Positions 43,701 to 55,348 are shown, numbered from the stretch's first letter. The stretch is DNA of 64,000 nt from Urechis unicinctus (GCA_034190875.2 CM067358.1:56914567-56978566), one strand, 5' to 3'. Made by a program: numbers and translations. Notes: generated from the sequence alone by a model not told the origin.

Positions 43701-44538
43701 TTGGTTTTATTTGCTACAGATCATATAACAACTCTGTCTCTTACACCCAGCTTACAGTGTTGTCCTACTGGGTGTAATAAATTTCTATCACCAATGTTTA
43801 TTCTTTTGGTGACATTCACGAGTAATTGGTTGGTTGATACTAAAAGCAGATAGCGCCAACAATGCAAGATTGGCGTGATCATTCTTTCATAGTTGCGCGC
43901 TGACCAATGATTGGCTGTCTGTTACGAATTTTATTAATTATTCATGAGGTTAGGTGGGGACGCCAGGCTGCCACTTGCTGCAGCCAACCTCAAACGGTGG
44001 TAGCATACAAAAAGGCAAGGTTTTGCCATGGGAAAAATCGACTCGTCAGCCGGACGACTGAATTGGGTACCGCCACTCGCCCGAGGCTGATTTTACTCGC
44101 CATTGGCGAGCAGCCGGTGCTAATTTCCACCCACGGGCATTACTTAAAGAATCACATCGAACGGGGTTAAGCTTCTGGTGAGATATTCTTTCACAGGCTC
44201 TTGGTATATGTTGTTTTCTAGATGCCAAACCCAGCGATGTTGTCAAAAGCATTCTTTAATCGGAAAATGAAGACACAGGACTTTATATATTTATATAACC
44301 GTCCGACCGGGTCTACGGACAACCTTAGAAGGCCTTACTACTAAGGCTTACACCTTAAATATCGCCCACCGCACACATTTTACACTTAAGCAGGTTAAGT
44401 AAAAGGTAACGCTTTAATATTGCGGATGAAAAATACCAACTCATATCTTTTCTTTCCATAGTCGATGCCATAAACTGCAACTCCAGTGAAAAAAACTGTT
44501 TTCTTCCAATTATTTCGAACAGTTTTCAAGACCTTCAT
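34674..44538 (-). CDS. AGK: Acylglycerol kinase (AGK), complete gene, 13 exons
   Basis: Thirteen minus-strand exons with matching phases give about 420 codons, the length of vertebrate AGK (about 420). Order from the start: 44538-44437, 40466/40470-40431, 39778-39699, 39016-38941, 37542-37450, 37117-37085, 36761-36597, 36504-36425, 36204-36014, 35870-35758, 35669-35599, 35359-35266, 34799-34674. AGK phosphorylates mono- and diacylglycerol to lysophosphatidic and phosphatidic acid in mitochondria, and in mammals is also a subunit of the TIM22 import complex. The N-terminal WKK-hydrophobic segment, the DAGK catalytic motif IIIAGGDGT and the C-terminal [12 protein letters not shown] region are all present. 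No break is seen. Introns hold a large minisatellite, a MITE and a hAT remnant. Confidence 0.92.
34925..35040 (-). repeat. Short GGATCCTTGATCCATAGA repeats in the last AGK intron
   Basis: Five to six copies of a GATCCATAGAGGATATGT-type unit (about 18-36 bp), rich in GATC. Confidence 0.8.
35266..35870 (-). CDS. AGK: AGK exons 10-12
   Basis: Exon 35870-35758: [20 protein letters not shown] and onward. Exon 35669-35599: [20 protein letters not shown], matching the 'NICIEPDTISKGDF' region of AGK. Exon 35359-35266: [20 protein letters not shown] then [11 protein letters not shown], matching the 'ECLQASQCTLLIPEG' region. Phases 1/0/2/0 fit. Confidence 0.85.
36014..36504 (-). CDS. AGK: AGK exons 8-9
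   Basis: Exon 36504-36425 encodes [20 protein letters not shown] and ARTRQK; exon 36204-36014 encodes [20 protein letters not shown] and later [19 protein letters not shown]. The aligned AGK pattern is WGSFxD...KYWYxGxLK...W. Confidence 0.88.
36597..36761 (-). CDS. AGK: AGK exon 7: catalytic domain core
   Basis: 55 codons in phase 0: [20 protein letters not shown], then [20 protein letters not shown] and RPIDILHIE. 'IPxGxIPLG.TN.LA' is the second conserved block of DAGK catalytic domains. Confidence 0.9.
37085..37542 (-). CDS. AGK: AGK exons 5-6: ATP-binding GGDGT motif
   Basis: Exon 37542-37450 encodes [20 protein letters not shown] followed by [11 protein letters not shown], the nucleotide-binding GGDGT loop of diacylglycerol kinase-type catalytic domains. 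Exon 37117-37085 is only 33 nt and encodes [11 protein letters not shown]. Both are phase 0 on each side. Confidence 0.9.
37638..38931 (-). repeat. 41-bp minisatellite in AGK intron 4, touching the 5' splice site
   Basis: About 31 copies of a 41-bp unit containing GACAGACAGACAGCAGGTTG and ATGTGGTGGGTTAGTAATAG. On the gene's strand it begins a few nucleotides after the donor of exon 4 (GTGAGGCTGCTGTCTGTCTG). Outer copies carry extra CAGA steps. Confidence 0.95.
38941..39778 (-). CDS. AGK: AGK exons 3-4: start of the DAGK catalytic domain
   Basis: Exon 39778-39699 encodes [20 protein letters not shown] and NPAVRK, the 'VFLNP' entry strand. Exon 39016-38941 encodes [20 protein letters not shown] and TVIR. 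The join gives K-G-K-G-K-A, one Gly-Lys more than the vertebrate sequence as I recall it. Confidence 0.88.
39881..40266. mobile_element. MITE-like element in AGK intron 2
   Basis: 386 bp bounded by inverted repeats CCAGACTTCCCGAAAG (39881-39896) and its complement at 40251-40266. Internal sequence contains a 31-bp direct duplication (GTAACCGGGTTTTAGCAT at about 39992 and 40023). No ORF, no obvious target duplication. Confidence 0.65.
40431..40470 (-). CDS. AGK: AGK exon 2 (tandem AG acceptors)
   Basis: Encodes [12 protein letters not shown], followed by donor GTAAGT. The acceptor region reads GCAGAGAGAGTCTG, so three AG sites lie 2 nt apart. Using the one before AGT (40466) fits the phase-0 donor chosen for exon 1; the first AG (40470) would need a phase-2 donor. 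Confidence 0.75.
42280..42640 (+). repeat. CACATCACA/CCAAGTCACAACACAC minisatellite
   Basis: About ten imperfect units built from CCACCAAGTCACAACACACC and CAGTCACATCACATC. Confidence 0.85.
43117..43371 (-). pseudogene. hAT transposase remnant (C-terminal dimerisation region)
   Basis: Minus-strand open reading with [39 protein letters not shown] and TIMLQPPDI. The pattern 'LP.S.A..ERxFS.M..IK...R..L....L..LM' is the hAT C-terminal dimerisation region found in transposase-derived host proteins. Continuation upstream (to about 43600) is broken by stops. It sits inside AGK intron 1. Confidence 0.75.
44190..44330 (+). repeat. Dispersed repeat also present at 4025-4190
   Basis: Shares CAGGCTCTTGRTATATGTTR followed by TTTTCTAG, and further on TATATATTYATATWACCGT and YCGACCGG, in the same order as at 4025-4190. 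Confidence 0.6.
44437..44538 (-). CDS. AGK: AGK exon 1: N-terminal membrane segment
   Basis: Starts [20 protein letters not shown] and continues [14 protein letters not shown] before donor GTATTT. Human AGK also opens with a short basic stretch, WKK and a hydrophobic segment used for mitochondrial inner-membrane targeting. Open frame with further Mets extends upstream to 44610 (three more in-frame ATGs); 44538 was chosen by similarity. Confidence 0.8.
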
Positions 44539-45598
44539 TAAACCCATCTCAAACAATCGCTTCATATGCATGATGCTATCGAGAGCTAGTTTGATAAACT
44601 TTCTGGCCATTTACCAAAAAAAAAAAGAAAATCATAACGTAATAAACTTTTGGCGCTGCTGTAACGTTATGATTAATTATTCATAGCTCCAGCTCACGAT
44701 TCACATATATCATAACGGTAGTGATTATAACATACTATTATATCACGTTATGATATTAACAAATTACTTCTGTGTTGCTGTGAATCATTTTCGTCTTAAA
44801 CTCAATTATCGGCATGTATCTACACAAACGAAAAAAAGTGCATTGCGCCTTATGGTTACAAGAAGGCTTTTGATCTTGTGGACAATCATGTCTTCTGTAT
44901 GAGGGTGATTCTACATATGAATATTTTTCATGTAATAATGGTGTGTGTCAGGGAGAAAATCCGTCTCTTCTACATTTCGCAATTCATAAGAAATCTTAGA
45001 TTGATTAAAATTTGTGATTTGTCATAACGGTTTTTGTTCTGACGTGTTTTTTAGTATCATAAGTCATAATGCTTCATATTATCCGCTGTAATTGCAGCGC
45101 CAACGCTATGACGTTATGACCAAAAGCAGAGAACAGCGATTTGGTCAATTATCAGATTATAGCAGCACCCATGCAATTAACGTTATGATTGACTTTTACA
45201 ATATTCGCGTGTGTACAATTTCAGATCATAACGTTAACAGCCTAACTGTGAATCATAATGTATTCACCGCTATAAGCGTTAATTACAGTCATAACGTATC
45301 GTTTTCACTGGGGATGATGTAAACAATTCGTCGGGTGTGTTTAATTGTTGAGTCATAATTGCCTCCCATCTGTTGCTCAATTTGGCCATTTTTTGTATCA
45401 GATGTATGTAGCTGTGTTTAAATGGTTCAAAAGGCGGTTGAACCTCTATATCATGACGTTTCAGAAGCTAATTCAGCCAGGTACATTTCTTTAACTGGTA
45501 AGTCTTCATCACAATCTGATGGTACGATTTCGACGTCAAGAGAATTATCGCTCACGCATGTCGTGCTAACACGTGGCAGTGTAGCCCGGTTAATATAC

Positions 45599-45894
45599 TA
45601 GTCTGCGTCCCATTCTCCAGGGGTTCCGCTCACAGGGATTCGTATCAGAAGGTAGGTTGAAGATAGAAAGATATATATTTTTCGACCTATGACCCTGACA
45701 GATGGTAAAACGAAGAGAGAAAGTTTTATATAATCGATCTAATGACCCCGGTACTACTGAAAAACTTTAGTAGTATCTTCAACCTACCTACTGATACGAA
45801 TCCCTGTGGTTCCGCTACGCTTCTCGCGCGAGTATTGAATGTCATTAACATGTAAACAGGGCCCGCAGCCAAGGGGCTTGGGGGACCATGACTA
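45599..45894. mobile_element. hAT-like MITE, first copy, interrupted by a second MITE
   Basis: Begins TAGTCTGCGTCCCATTCTCC and ends GGGGGACCATGACTA. The ends and the ACATGTAAACAGSGCCCGCA block are shared with the copy at 48012-48688. The 178-bp element at 45631-45808 is inserted into it. Confidence 0.65.
45631..45808. mobile_element. 178-bp MITE with perfect 8-bp target duplication (nested)
   Basis: Terminal inverted repeats of about 34 bp (CACAGGGATTCGTATCAG and the complement CTGATACGAATCCCTGTG). GTTCCGCT occurs directly outside both ends (45623-45630 and 45809-45816). Eight-bp duplications indicate a hAT-type mover. Confidence 0.85.
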
Positions 45895-47416
45895 TCAATA
45901 TATTGAACACAATAGATTTTATATTGCGGTCGTGAGGGCATGTCATAAACCTTGGGCAATTGTCAATGGACGTTTTTTGTACTTAGTATGTCGATCACAT
46001 ACGGCCTTGTACTGTTTTCATGCAGCTGTGTACTCGCAAGGAGGTGGTCTAATATAAATTGCTTTATTTATTGGTCAACATTTAGGATTTGATATTGAAA
46101 GAGAAATCTTGTATTGCTCTAAAATTGTTTTCCTCATTTTTTATGCTACAGATGGAAGAAAAGTTATTCAACTAAATGAGTTGCTTTTTTTTAAAGAAAT
46201 ACAATGCGGTTGATTTCAAGTAACAAATTCTGCTGAATATCTACCAGTTACAGAGGAACAAGATGCTTTCAAATACTGTTTCGGTAAACAAGTCTCTGTT
46301 GAGCACCTTGACAACCATATTTTTCAACAACAGGAATGTGCCTATTCAAAAGTCATTTAGAAGCAGGATCAACCATTGCCCAAGACAGAATTTAGGGGTT
46401 GTTACTGAATTCATTAAGATATAGTGATAGCAAACGATTTCAACCTTACTTGTCCAACTGATATGTAGTGAAAATGCAATTATTCTTCAATTAAGTTAGA
46501 ATCAGATATTCTTTGCAAGTGACTATATTCAAACATTAAGATTTCATTATGTGCTGAAAGGGTTTTCATTTGGCATAAATTGAAAGTTGTTGTACTTAAG
46601 TGAGGAATTACAGTCTCCAACAAGGTGAATGTGAGCTTCAGTTGATAACTCCTTCATGGCATTGTACTTCTCTTAAAATAGTGTGTATGTGTTCTAAATT
46701 ACTATGTTTTAAAAAGTCCATAAAAACTTGTGTATTAAATGAATTTTATTTACTTCATATGCTTTTTATTGCATTTCTTTTATTCATGCTAAGTGATTTC
46801 TAATCTTCAGATGTATAACCAGTCATGGATATTTCGAATAAATGAATATGTCTATTCCACAAAAATATGTGTTTGCATGGCACTGGCCACGAATTAGGGT
46901 TTTCACCAGTGGGTGGGATAATAGGTCCATGTAGCTACTGCTTAGTTTACAGTTGTTACTGGGATATCCCATTCATATAAAATAATTGAAAATGAAATTA
47001 CATGCAATGCATTTCAGTATAGATAATTAATTAACATTTCATGAATATTTAAAATTGCTTTGGGTGGAATGATACTTCAACAATATATCCATTTTATTTA
47101 CCATTCCATTGTGCATTGATCTAAGAAAATTATTGTTACAGAATATCTGGCCATGTCACAAATAATTTTGCTTAGGGCTGGAAGAGAAGACTTAAGTGTA
47201 AACTTTGTGACAATACAATTGAGTTTTGCAATATATTTGCAGTATTTATTAAATTTTGGCCACAAATCCTCAACCCAGGGTAAATGATAATTAGATTAGT
47301 GCGCAATTTTTGCTCAGTCTGTGTTAGTGGAGAACAGCGAGTTGGATTTATTGTGTCAGTATTTAGGGCAATCGAACCAATGTTATCAAAATGCACCGCC
47401 CTTCAAGAACGCGTTG

Positions 47417-47538
47417 GGGCCATTAAAAAATGACGTAACGCGTGGGTGGTGGGGTGGTATGTTGGCTAGTGTTGGGTGCATTCCAGATATCGGATGTGTC
47501 AAAAATCGGCGCCAAAAATGCGTTACGTAATGGCCCAT
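47417..47538. mobile_element. Short palindromic element (MITE-like)
   Basis: GGGCCATTAAAAAATGACGT at the left faces GCGTTACGTAATGGCCC at the right. The ends pair as an imperfect inverted repeat around about 80 bp. Confidence 0.45.
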
Positions 47539-48011
47539 TTAACCCATAATGAACCCACTTGTTATGACATTTATTTATGTGTTATGAAAATCTCGTAGCT
47601 TCGCTGACCGAGTTAATTGCGTTTCGGTAAATATTTATCTGAGCGTGATTCCGAAAACACAGAAATATGGACCCGAGAGAAGTGAAGATATTCATTAGTA
47701 ATTCATTAGAAGGAGGGAGCGACTAGATGGCGGAGATTTGACAGGGTAGTGGAATCAATAGTTTGTTTAAGGCACTGAACTCGGATGTTTGGCGGGTCGG
47801 AGCTCATGTCAACCAGAAGCTGCCAGTCTTAAGTTCCGTCCACTGGCCGAAATCGAGCCCCGGAGCGGAAGTCATCTCAGCTGCTCATATCAAAGGTGTC
47901 ATGTATGAATCTACTCATCATGATTTGCACACAAGGACAACGAAATTATTCATGTACAATTTATATAAGCGTCGTTTCAATTCATTTTTCTACACCAACA
48001 CTGTCCGCAAC

Positions 48012-48688
48012 TAGTCTGCGTCCCAGACTCCAGGGGTTCCGCCACGCTTCTCGCCCTAGAGTCTACGAAAAGATAAGGTCTTAAACTGGCGCGTCCGAAT
48101 ATTCATTAGACACGTTCGTTAATCTTCGTGACCAATCAACACAAAGGTTGTGACCCGGATTGATCTTAATTGCGCGTGTCTGGCTTGTGATACGCACCCT
48201 CGATTCTATGTGACGTCATGGACATTGTAGTGGTCTGCGTCCAATGAGAACACATTGAATGTCTTCTGGAATTATTGGGCGTCTCAAAAGTTCAAATTGA
48301 CACCACAACAAGCGCTTTAATCGCTTAGCTGCACGATAGTATGTTTACGTAATAGTCAGTTAAAAAGAACCAGTTGTGTGTCTGCTTCTCTCGCCGACTA
48401 TGTGATTAACGGTACCACTCAGCGTGAAACAACAAATCGGAGTGTGGTAGTATGTGTGCCCGGCTCATAAAAATCACTCGTCCGGTTGGACAAGTTCTTC
48501 GGAACTTGTAGAACTAACCAATGAGAGACAACGACTCAAAAGTACCCGAGAGTGACCGAGAGACACGGCTTGTGATTGGAGCATCCCAAATCTGGGATGC
48601 CTGTCCAGTTCAAGACATTAAGGTCTCCCAGAATATCAGTAACATGTAAACAGCGCCCGCAGCCATCAGGCTGGGGGACCTTGACTAG
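48012..48688. mobile_element. 677-bp hAT-like MITE with perfect 8-bp target duplication
   Basis: TCCGCAAC lies on both sides (48004-48011, 48689-48696). Ends are TAGTCTGCGTCCC on the left and GGGGGACCTTGACTA on the right, an imperfect inverted repeat TAGTCNNNGTCCC. No transposase ORF. Confidence 0.85.
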
Positions 48689-49061
48689 TCCGCAACATAA
48701 TTATGTTAAAGATGATATTTTGAGCGACAGGCGATGATAACCTCCCGCTGAAGTCATATCAGTTACATATCACGTGAGTCAGCACGCAGGTATCTCGTGA
48801 TTTATCCAGGTACCAGTCCAATCAAGGCTTCGCGTGTGCTTTCTTTTTCTTTAAAAACATTCCACATTGACTTGGATAAAATGCACCAATCAATAAAGAT
48901 TCCGGCCATGCGATAGGACGAAGAAATTGTCATTAGCATATGATTCCCCGCGCGAAAGTGCGTTTGGGTCACAGCGGAGGGATGAATTGGTGTTACGATC
49001 AAATGTATGACAGCATTCGTCACTACACCAAACAATTCGTGTATTCTTACCACCCTATGGA

Positions 49062-49442
49062 CGGTAAGTCCAGCGGTAGAATAGCCTCACTGTATCCCGC
49101 TGTACTGAGAGGCGGCCATAGGGGACAGCTTGTGCAGCGGACCTAGCCATATTTGCAATACACCACTAAGGCACGGTTTTCGTCATGAGTGGCTTGTATG
49201 GTCCAGTTCATCAGTTTACTTCAGGTGATGACCTATAATGATAATTGGCATATTTTTCACGTTTTTGTTCATTTCGATCCACGGGGATTTCCCTCTTTTT
49301 TCCCCGCATTAATCTTAAGAGACGGCTGTGCAATCAGGTCAATCTTTTTTTTTCATATTAATCCCACCTTTACATGCACAATTTGACTCACTCGTGTTTG
49401 CGTGCTCGTAGACCTTATACTCGCCTTGCTTTACCTTATCAT
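49062..49442 (+). mobile_element. SINE-like dispersed repeat, copy 2
   Basis: Same blocks as 27425-27868 in the same order: GGTAGAATAG..CACTGTATCC, AATACACCACTAAGGCACGG, GCAATCAGGTCAATCTT, and the end ACTCGCCTTGCTTTACCTTA. Confidence 0.6.
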
Positions 49443-52400
49443 ACCCACAGCCTGCTTACACTTCGATGTCACGTGCTAGCATCGTGATGAACACGGATGT
49501 TGTGGCAGGCACGAAAACAGCACGCGACCAACGCGTGATTCGCGCTGACCTCAGAGGTACGGCTCTCATATGCCCTGTGGCACACAGGTAAATAGGCGAT
49601 ACACTCCTGCATTCTAGGTTGTAGCAGAGAGTGCTCATGTATTCATTACTTCCGGCTGCAGAAATGTAATAGAGTGTAATAGCCGTTCTATTCTGATACA
49701 AGCCCTAAATCTGTATATGGTTACCAGGGGCGTTGCCAGGCTTGAAGGAATGTTACGCACAGACGGGGGAGTTCCAGACAGTTAACTTAGCTTTTGACTC
49801 TGATGCCATTTTGGACCATATTTATTTTTTCACTTTTTCAAATAGATGTTACGCACGTGTGAAAGTGCGTATCGCTGGCTACGCACCTGGTTATAGCTTC
49901 CCCTACAGCGAACCTACTCGCCATACTCCGAATGTCGTCATTTCCTGGCGTGGGCAGTTATGGTTCTGTCACGATATACTGATATCCTTGCTTTGAGTAA
50001 TCCAATGTTGAAAGGGTGGTGCAAACGCTTAATTCTGTTTAATTACCGGGTTTTGTCCCACCTCATGTTCCTGTTTCTGTCCAGCGACCACATGATGACC
50101 ACATTAATTGATGTATCTCGGTCTTAGTAATCGACGTTAGAGTTACTGATTATCACCACCCGAACTAATTCGTTTGAATAAAACAGTAGACAAAGAAATT
50201 CCTAGCAGAGAACGAAATATTTCGTGTTGAATTAACATATTCAGGATCACAATATTCATACTTTTCATAATAATGAGTAATTTAAGTACCCATATCTGGG
50301 TTGTGATGCCGTCATATCCAGTAAAACCCCATGAGCCGTTTTGACTTATCATAGACGCGGCATGATTGAAGCGCGTGGCGACGGTCTGAACGCCTGGTCG
50401 CTCACTGCCCAAGCAAGGATCAGCTAATGGGGTGTTTTTAATATATGCGAAATCGGTATTTTTTCGCTGTGAATATTTCTGAATTAACAAAAAGTGCATA
50501 TTAGACCGCTTTTTTTCGTAAATGAAGTGTGCTTTCAGTTTCCAAAATTGCTGAAACTTCCAAATGTGAAATCTCGACAAAGAACCATTCTCATTAACTG
50601 TATGATTTCATTCTTGCTCGCTTTTTGCGTGGCAAACACATGAATCAGATCGCATTTTAATATTCATCCTCAGATTGCTAAGGTGGCGATCTCGTGGAAG
50701 AAACGTGATGTGCTGCGCTCACGGGAGAGGTACGCTATGACGAAGACGACGCTTCCATGAGTCCAGACAACGTGATGCGTTCGTGTTCTGCAGGTGCACA
50801 CATCAAGGATCGTACGGAGGGGGTTATTGTTGAAATTACTGTTACGTTTACCCATTTCTCCAATGTTATTCTAAATAACTAAAGACTTTTTTTTATCAAA
50901 ACTAAAATGATATTCACCCGGTGTTTATACGTTATTTACATTACTAACGCGTACCGCTATAGTGATCATGTCGAACTCACATAAAGTTACAGTACCCCTT
51001 TAGTATCCTGCTTGCGAGACATCAAAGCCAATAATAATTTATGATTATTATTTGGCCAGAGGGGAACCACGCTTCCTGTCAGAGATAGTTCCCTGCCATA
51101 GACAATGTTTTTGGTTTTTTTTAACCGGCATTGCATCAGCCCGAATCTACTTACCGCCTCTGAAGTCACGTGGGTCGTTGCTTTGTCACCACCCACCATA
51201 GCAACACGCATGAAATTTGCTTATGGGTATACTGCGCCATGATGCATACCTAAACATGACACGCCCTCGTGAGAATATGCTAATGTCAGCCACTCAGCAA
51301 CTGATATGCAAATTACGATCACGCACCGGAAGTTTACTACGACCTTTTATGCACAGGCGCAGTACACTAAAACACTGTAAGATGACTGAACGCGCACGCG
51401 CACGACGTAAATGGGTCAAAACAATCACGCATGGTGTGCGTGAACACATGGTGGGGATGTTATGATCAGCATGTGGGTTCTATCAGCATTGGGCAACAAC
51501 CAGCGCGTGTTGTCTTGCTGAAAGGTGCATTTTGAACCAGAATTTCCTGGCAGAAAAATCTGACTCGCCTAAGGTATTCGGTATCATTATAAGGTAAGAA
51601 GCGCCCACAGTTAAAGCTACACTTGCTGTATTCTGTCTCTGGAACGTTGACTTGTTCGAATCGTTGTTTCATCGAATGTGGAATCGTGGATAGCTAATAG
51701 TTCATTATTTTCACACTACCTACCTGACTCAACGCCTCAATATGAAACTAGGTACTCGAAAACTTAAAAGATCATCAAAAGACATCAAAACGTTGTAAGT
51801 ACATCTAGTTTACATTGTGCGATAATCAATTTAATAGTGATTATCTATCGAAAGACTCGTACCCGCGTGGATAAGTCCAGTTAACAGGTTTACATGCGGT
51901 TGGTCATTCCGGTCGCGCTCGGCAACCGTTCGGTGGGGATTGCGATGAGGCCGCTAAAGTCATCGGGTTTGTTTACAAACAATTCATCTAAGCTATGGCT
52001 GGTAAACCTGTCATCATTAAGTCGCAAAAATGCTAGTTGAGTAAAACCATGAGCTAAGCAGGGTGTTTTCCGCCGTTAACTATTATTTCTGCTAATTATT
52101 CGCTTGGCTGGCATTCAAGAGCCTCTCTTAGTTGGTGTTATTGTTATGTTAAGACAAATGACTGAGCAGATTTTAGACTAAATGTGTATTCATGTGGTGG
52201 ACATGTTTCAATTAAAATTTCTTATGAATGATTCTGGGGTTTAACAATTTCGCCTTTATAAGGGTCTCCCGATGATTTGCAAACTGGTCAGCAAGAACGT
52301 CAGTTAGCTATATCCAGAATTGTCGGACATGAACATAGACTGACAGCCGTACTTGCAAATGATACAAATTCAGTAAACCAGATAACAGTCCGTGATCCAA

Positions 52401-55348
52401 TTTAGTTGTAACGTTTCTGTGATGGATAATTTTTTTACGATTTTCTCATTGTATGGGGTTGAGCCATTGTTTATTGAGAGAAATCCGTTCTTCGAGTAGA
52501 GATAGGTAATCATATTTGCATAAATAAGTAGATCGAACTCCCTATGCAATTGGAATGCAATGGTTATCGCGTTAACTTTGGTGAAATTATTGGGTAAGAT
52601 TTTGAATAAGTCAATGTGTTGGAGTTGCGAAATGCTGTTAGTGTTAGGGGTATGGTGTGTCGAAGTCGTGGACAGCGCGTGCACCACCGACCGCGCATCG
52701 ATCCACCGCGTGGACAAGTAATGTTATGATGATTCATGAATGCTAATAAGGGAACGTCAACCAACCATTGACTCTGATTGGCTGGCTTATGTTAACATAA
52801 TAACAGACCTATCCTGTCGATATGTACTTCCAGGCTGGCATTGTTGATGCAATCGCGAGGCTGTACAAAAACGGCACCAAATCGAAAGAACGAACAAAGG
52901 GTTGGTTAGAAAATTATTTGTATTGAAATCAGACAAACTGTCATGGAAGGAGACTCATAGCCGTGATCATTAAGAATCACAATTTATTAAGTGGTACTCA
53001 GTGTCCTGCCGTGAATCTCGTTGTCCAGGACTGATAGTCTTGTAGTTGTGTATCTCAGAAAACTTAGAACTGACCTAACGTCTACTGGTTGTCCTTGCAT
53101 CCGGTTTGTGACCGTCGCAGTCTATATCAGTATATGAACTCCGGTTTTCAGAGGTTACTTATAACAACACGTTCACGCCCTGCATACGTGATACGTTTGT
53201 TTGAGGCGTGACGGGCTGATGACTTTTTCGTCCTCTGTACACATGGACATCACGGCAACTTGTTGAGCTCAAATCGGTGCAAGGCTAATCACCTCCATAA
53301 GACCTCGAGCATTCATTGCCTTATTTTGTCAACATGTCCATGCCTAGGGTGGGTGATAGGTGGGGTGGGGTGGGGCAAGCGAGGCCGTTTTGGGCCTACG
53401 GCATTGCCGAGTAAGGATTGTTTTAATGTTCGGAACTGTTGCATGGGCGTTACGGGAGCCGACCGGACGTTCACCTCTGAAGTTCGTGGAATCAAAATTT
53501 TACAATGGAACACGGGCTCTCCCATACCCTGGATTGGCCTTACAAGGGATGCCGAGGCTTTCACGCGCAAGCCAACGTCACTGGGCTACTTGGTTGGTTG
53601 GACTGCAATCCTGTCAAGAATATTTCTATTTTTATCTACGTGACACTTTCTTAATAATATATCTGTTATCCTATTATAACTTTTGATAATTAATAAGCTT
53701 TTTTTTTTAGGTTATTTAGTTGAAAATATACCTATGGTGGATCTTTGTTGCTGAAAAGACTAAAACGAGTTGTAAATTGCCTCAAGGTGTCTCGAGTCAG
53801 ACAGCTGATCTTCGTGCTCCTTATGCTTTTGGAATGAATGGATCTTTATCACGCTTGTGATGTGTAAGTTCTTGGCACAGACTACCTGTGCGCAAGGTTG
53901 TTTTCTTACCAGTTGAATGTATGCGTCATCATGGGGTGAATAGCCTGACGTATCTACGAAGTCGCGCTGTCCGTTTCGGATTCGTGTTTACATGGAATGT
54001 TAAAGGCCCATATATGTTAAGGATATTGACTCGCTTGGCTGCTGAACTGTGGCCTGAATAAGCTCCAAGTTACTCCTGACATTAGTCAATAACCTCTGGT
54101 GTCATAGGTAGCTGGAGTCGGTGTGGTTATTGTTTACCTCCCTCGTTTGGATTGTTCCTTTCGAATGTAACAAACACTTAGTTAATCGAGTGTAATACGC
54201 GCCGGAACGCGGCGCAGCAATGGAGGATGAACGACGATCTGTTTCGTTATTCATAGTATTGACAAAAACAAATTATCTTATCGATTTGTGACCTTATTTC
54301 AATGATCAATTATCCTCTAAATCGAAACCAAGCTTCTATCTATCCACCCGAGAAGGTATCTTGCCAGCCGCTGTGCGAAATTGATGATAGTTTATTTCAA
54401 GAACTTGCGCAGGTGCTATTTATCAGACGAAGCACCTACCTCATAACCGATATAGTTTTTAGAAGTAAGATATTGCTATGGTTAGGGTGTTATGGCAGAT
54501 GGGGGCGAGTGCGGTATTGTTAGCAACCCTACACACCATCCCCACTGTAGAATGCGGTCATCAGCGCAACACTCGGCTATTGTTGGTTTGGTCGGACTGG
54601 GAAGTGGATAAGTTGGTGAATTATCTCTCAAATTCGCTAGTGATGAATTACGATGAGCATATGTATACAGTAAGAAGAAGAAGTGATTTTTATCTCGAGT
54701 GAAGCATCTGATACTAGCGGCTTTTTCTGATCAGGCGAAAAGCCAAGAGTTGACTGAGGTAACGCCTACTCGCAAATGTGGCGCGCCAAGGAATGAATAC
54801 CTTAGCATATCGCTGTACGATATATGGTCTAATTATGTTTGGTATTCTGAATCTGTGTCACGTTGTGTAAAGGGGTGTGTTCACTGTATTGAGTGCAGTT
54901 AACGGCGCGTGTAGCTACGTCATAGACCTCGTGGTATGTGCCGCCTGGTAGCTGATAACTAATGTGCACAGATTATTGACTTGTGTAGTAAACAATATTT
55001 CCCACCTCCGTTTGAGTTTTATCATTCCGTCACGTTCTTTCCAACTGATGATTTGGTCCAGATCTGAGAGGTCAAAGAGGTCACAGTGGCCACTTGCAAA
55101 TATAAAACTGAGTGCACATTGTTTACCCAGCATATCATTTATCTCTTTGTCAATAATACATGGACCACAGCCTTGCTTATAGTCTGTGGTCTCTTGTTGG
55201 TACACTGGCCTGTTGATTGATACCGGGGCCCACTTGTTTCTATGACTTCGTATAACAAGCCTCACTTAAGCCAGATCTGAATCAACTCGCGAAGTGAGAG
55301 TATCACTTACTAGTCCAGTGAGAAATAATCATTTTCTTGTGCTTGCAG
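49443..55348. other. Gene-poor region upstream of the 55-kb gene
   Basis: Scattered open frames (for example minus 50143-50580 and plus 53260-53686) lack any recognisable domain, Cys pattern or splice continuity. A G-rich tract GGTGGGGTGGGGTGGGG lies at about 53360. Upstream exons of the 55-kb gene may be here, but I could not identify them. Confidence 0.4.

Larger units (their letters stand above)
40471..44436 (-). other. AGK intron 1 (about 4 kb): repeats and a hAT remnant
   Basis: Contains two diverged copies of one dispersed sequence (about 41075-41215 and 42845-43000; both have GTAGACGACT and AGGTTTGAATTATCC), an ACC/CAC-rich array (42280-42640) and a hAT transposase fragment (43117-43371). 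No further AGK exon is seen. Confidence 0.6.
44540..48011. other. Upstream flank of AGK and AT-rich intergenic sequence
   Basis: No gene recognised. Contains the CATAACGTTATG motif cluster (44620-45310), the nested MITEs (45599-45894), a 120-bp palindromic element (47417-47538) and long AT-rich stretches (46050-47300). Confidence 0.5.

Noticed and set aside
47763-48014. 83-residue plus-strand ORF
   Set aside because: Runs into the hAT-like MITE and has no domain; chance ORF.
50143-50580. 145-residue minus-strand ORF
   Set aside because: Longest unexplained ORF of the intergenic region, but composition looks random, there is no domain, and no supporting splice sites or repeat family.
53260-53686. 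Two overlapping plus-strand ORFs (127 and 108 residues)
   Set aside because: Both frames and the minus strand are open at once in a GC-rich patch; no recognisable protein pattern.
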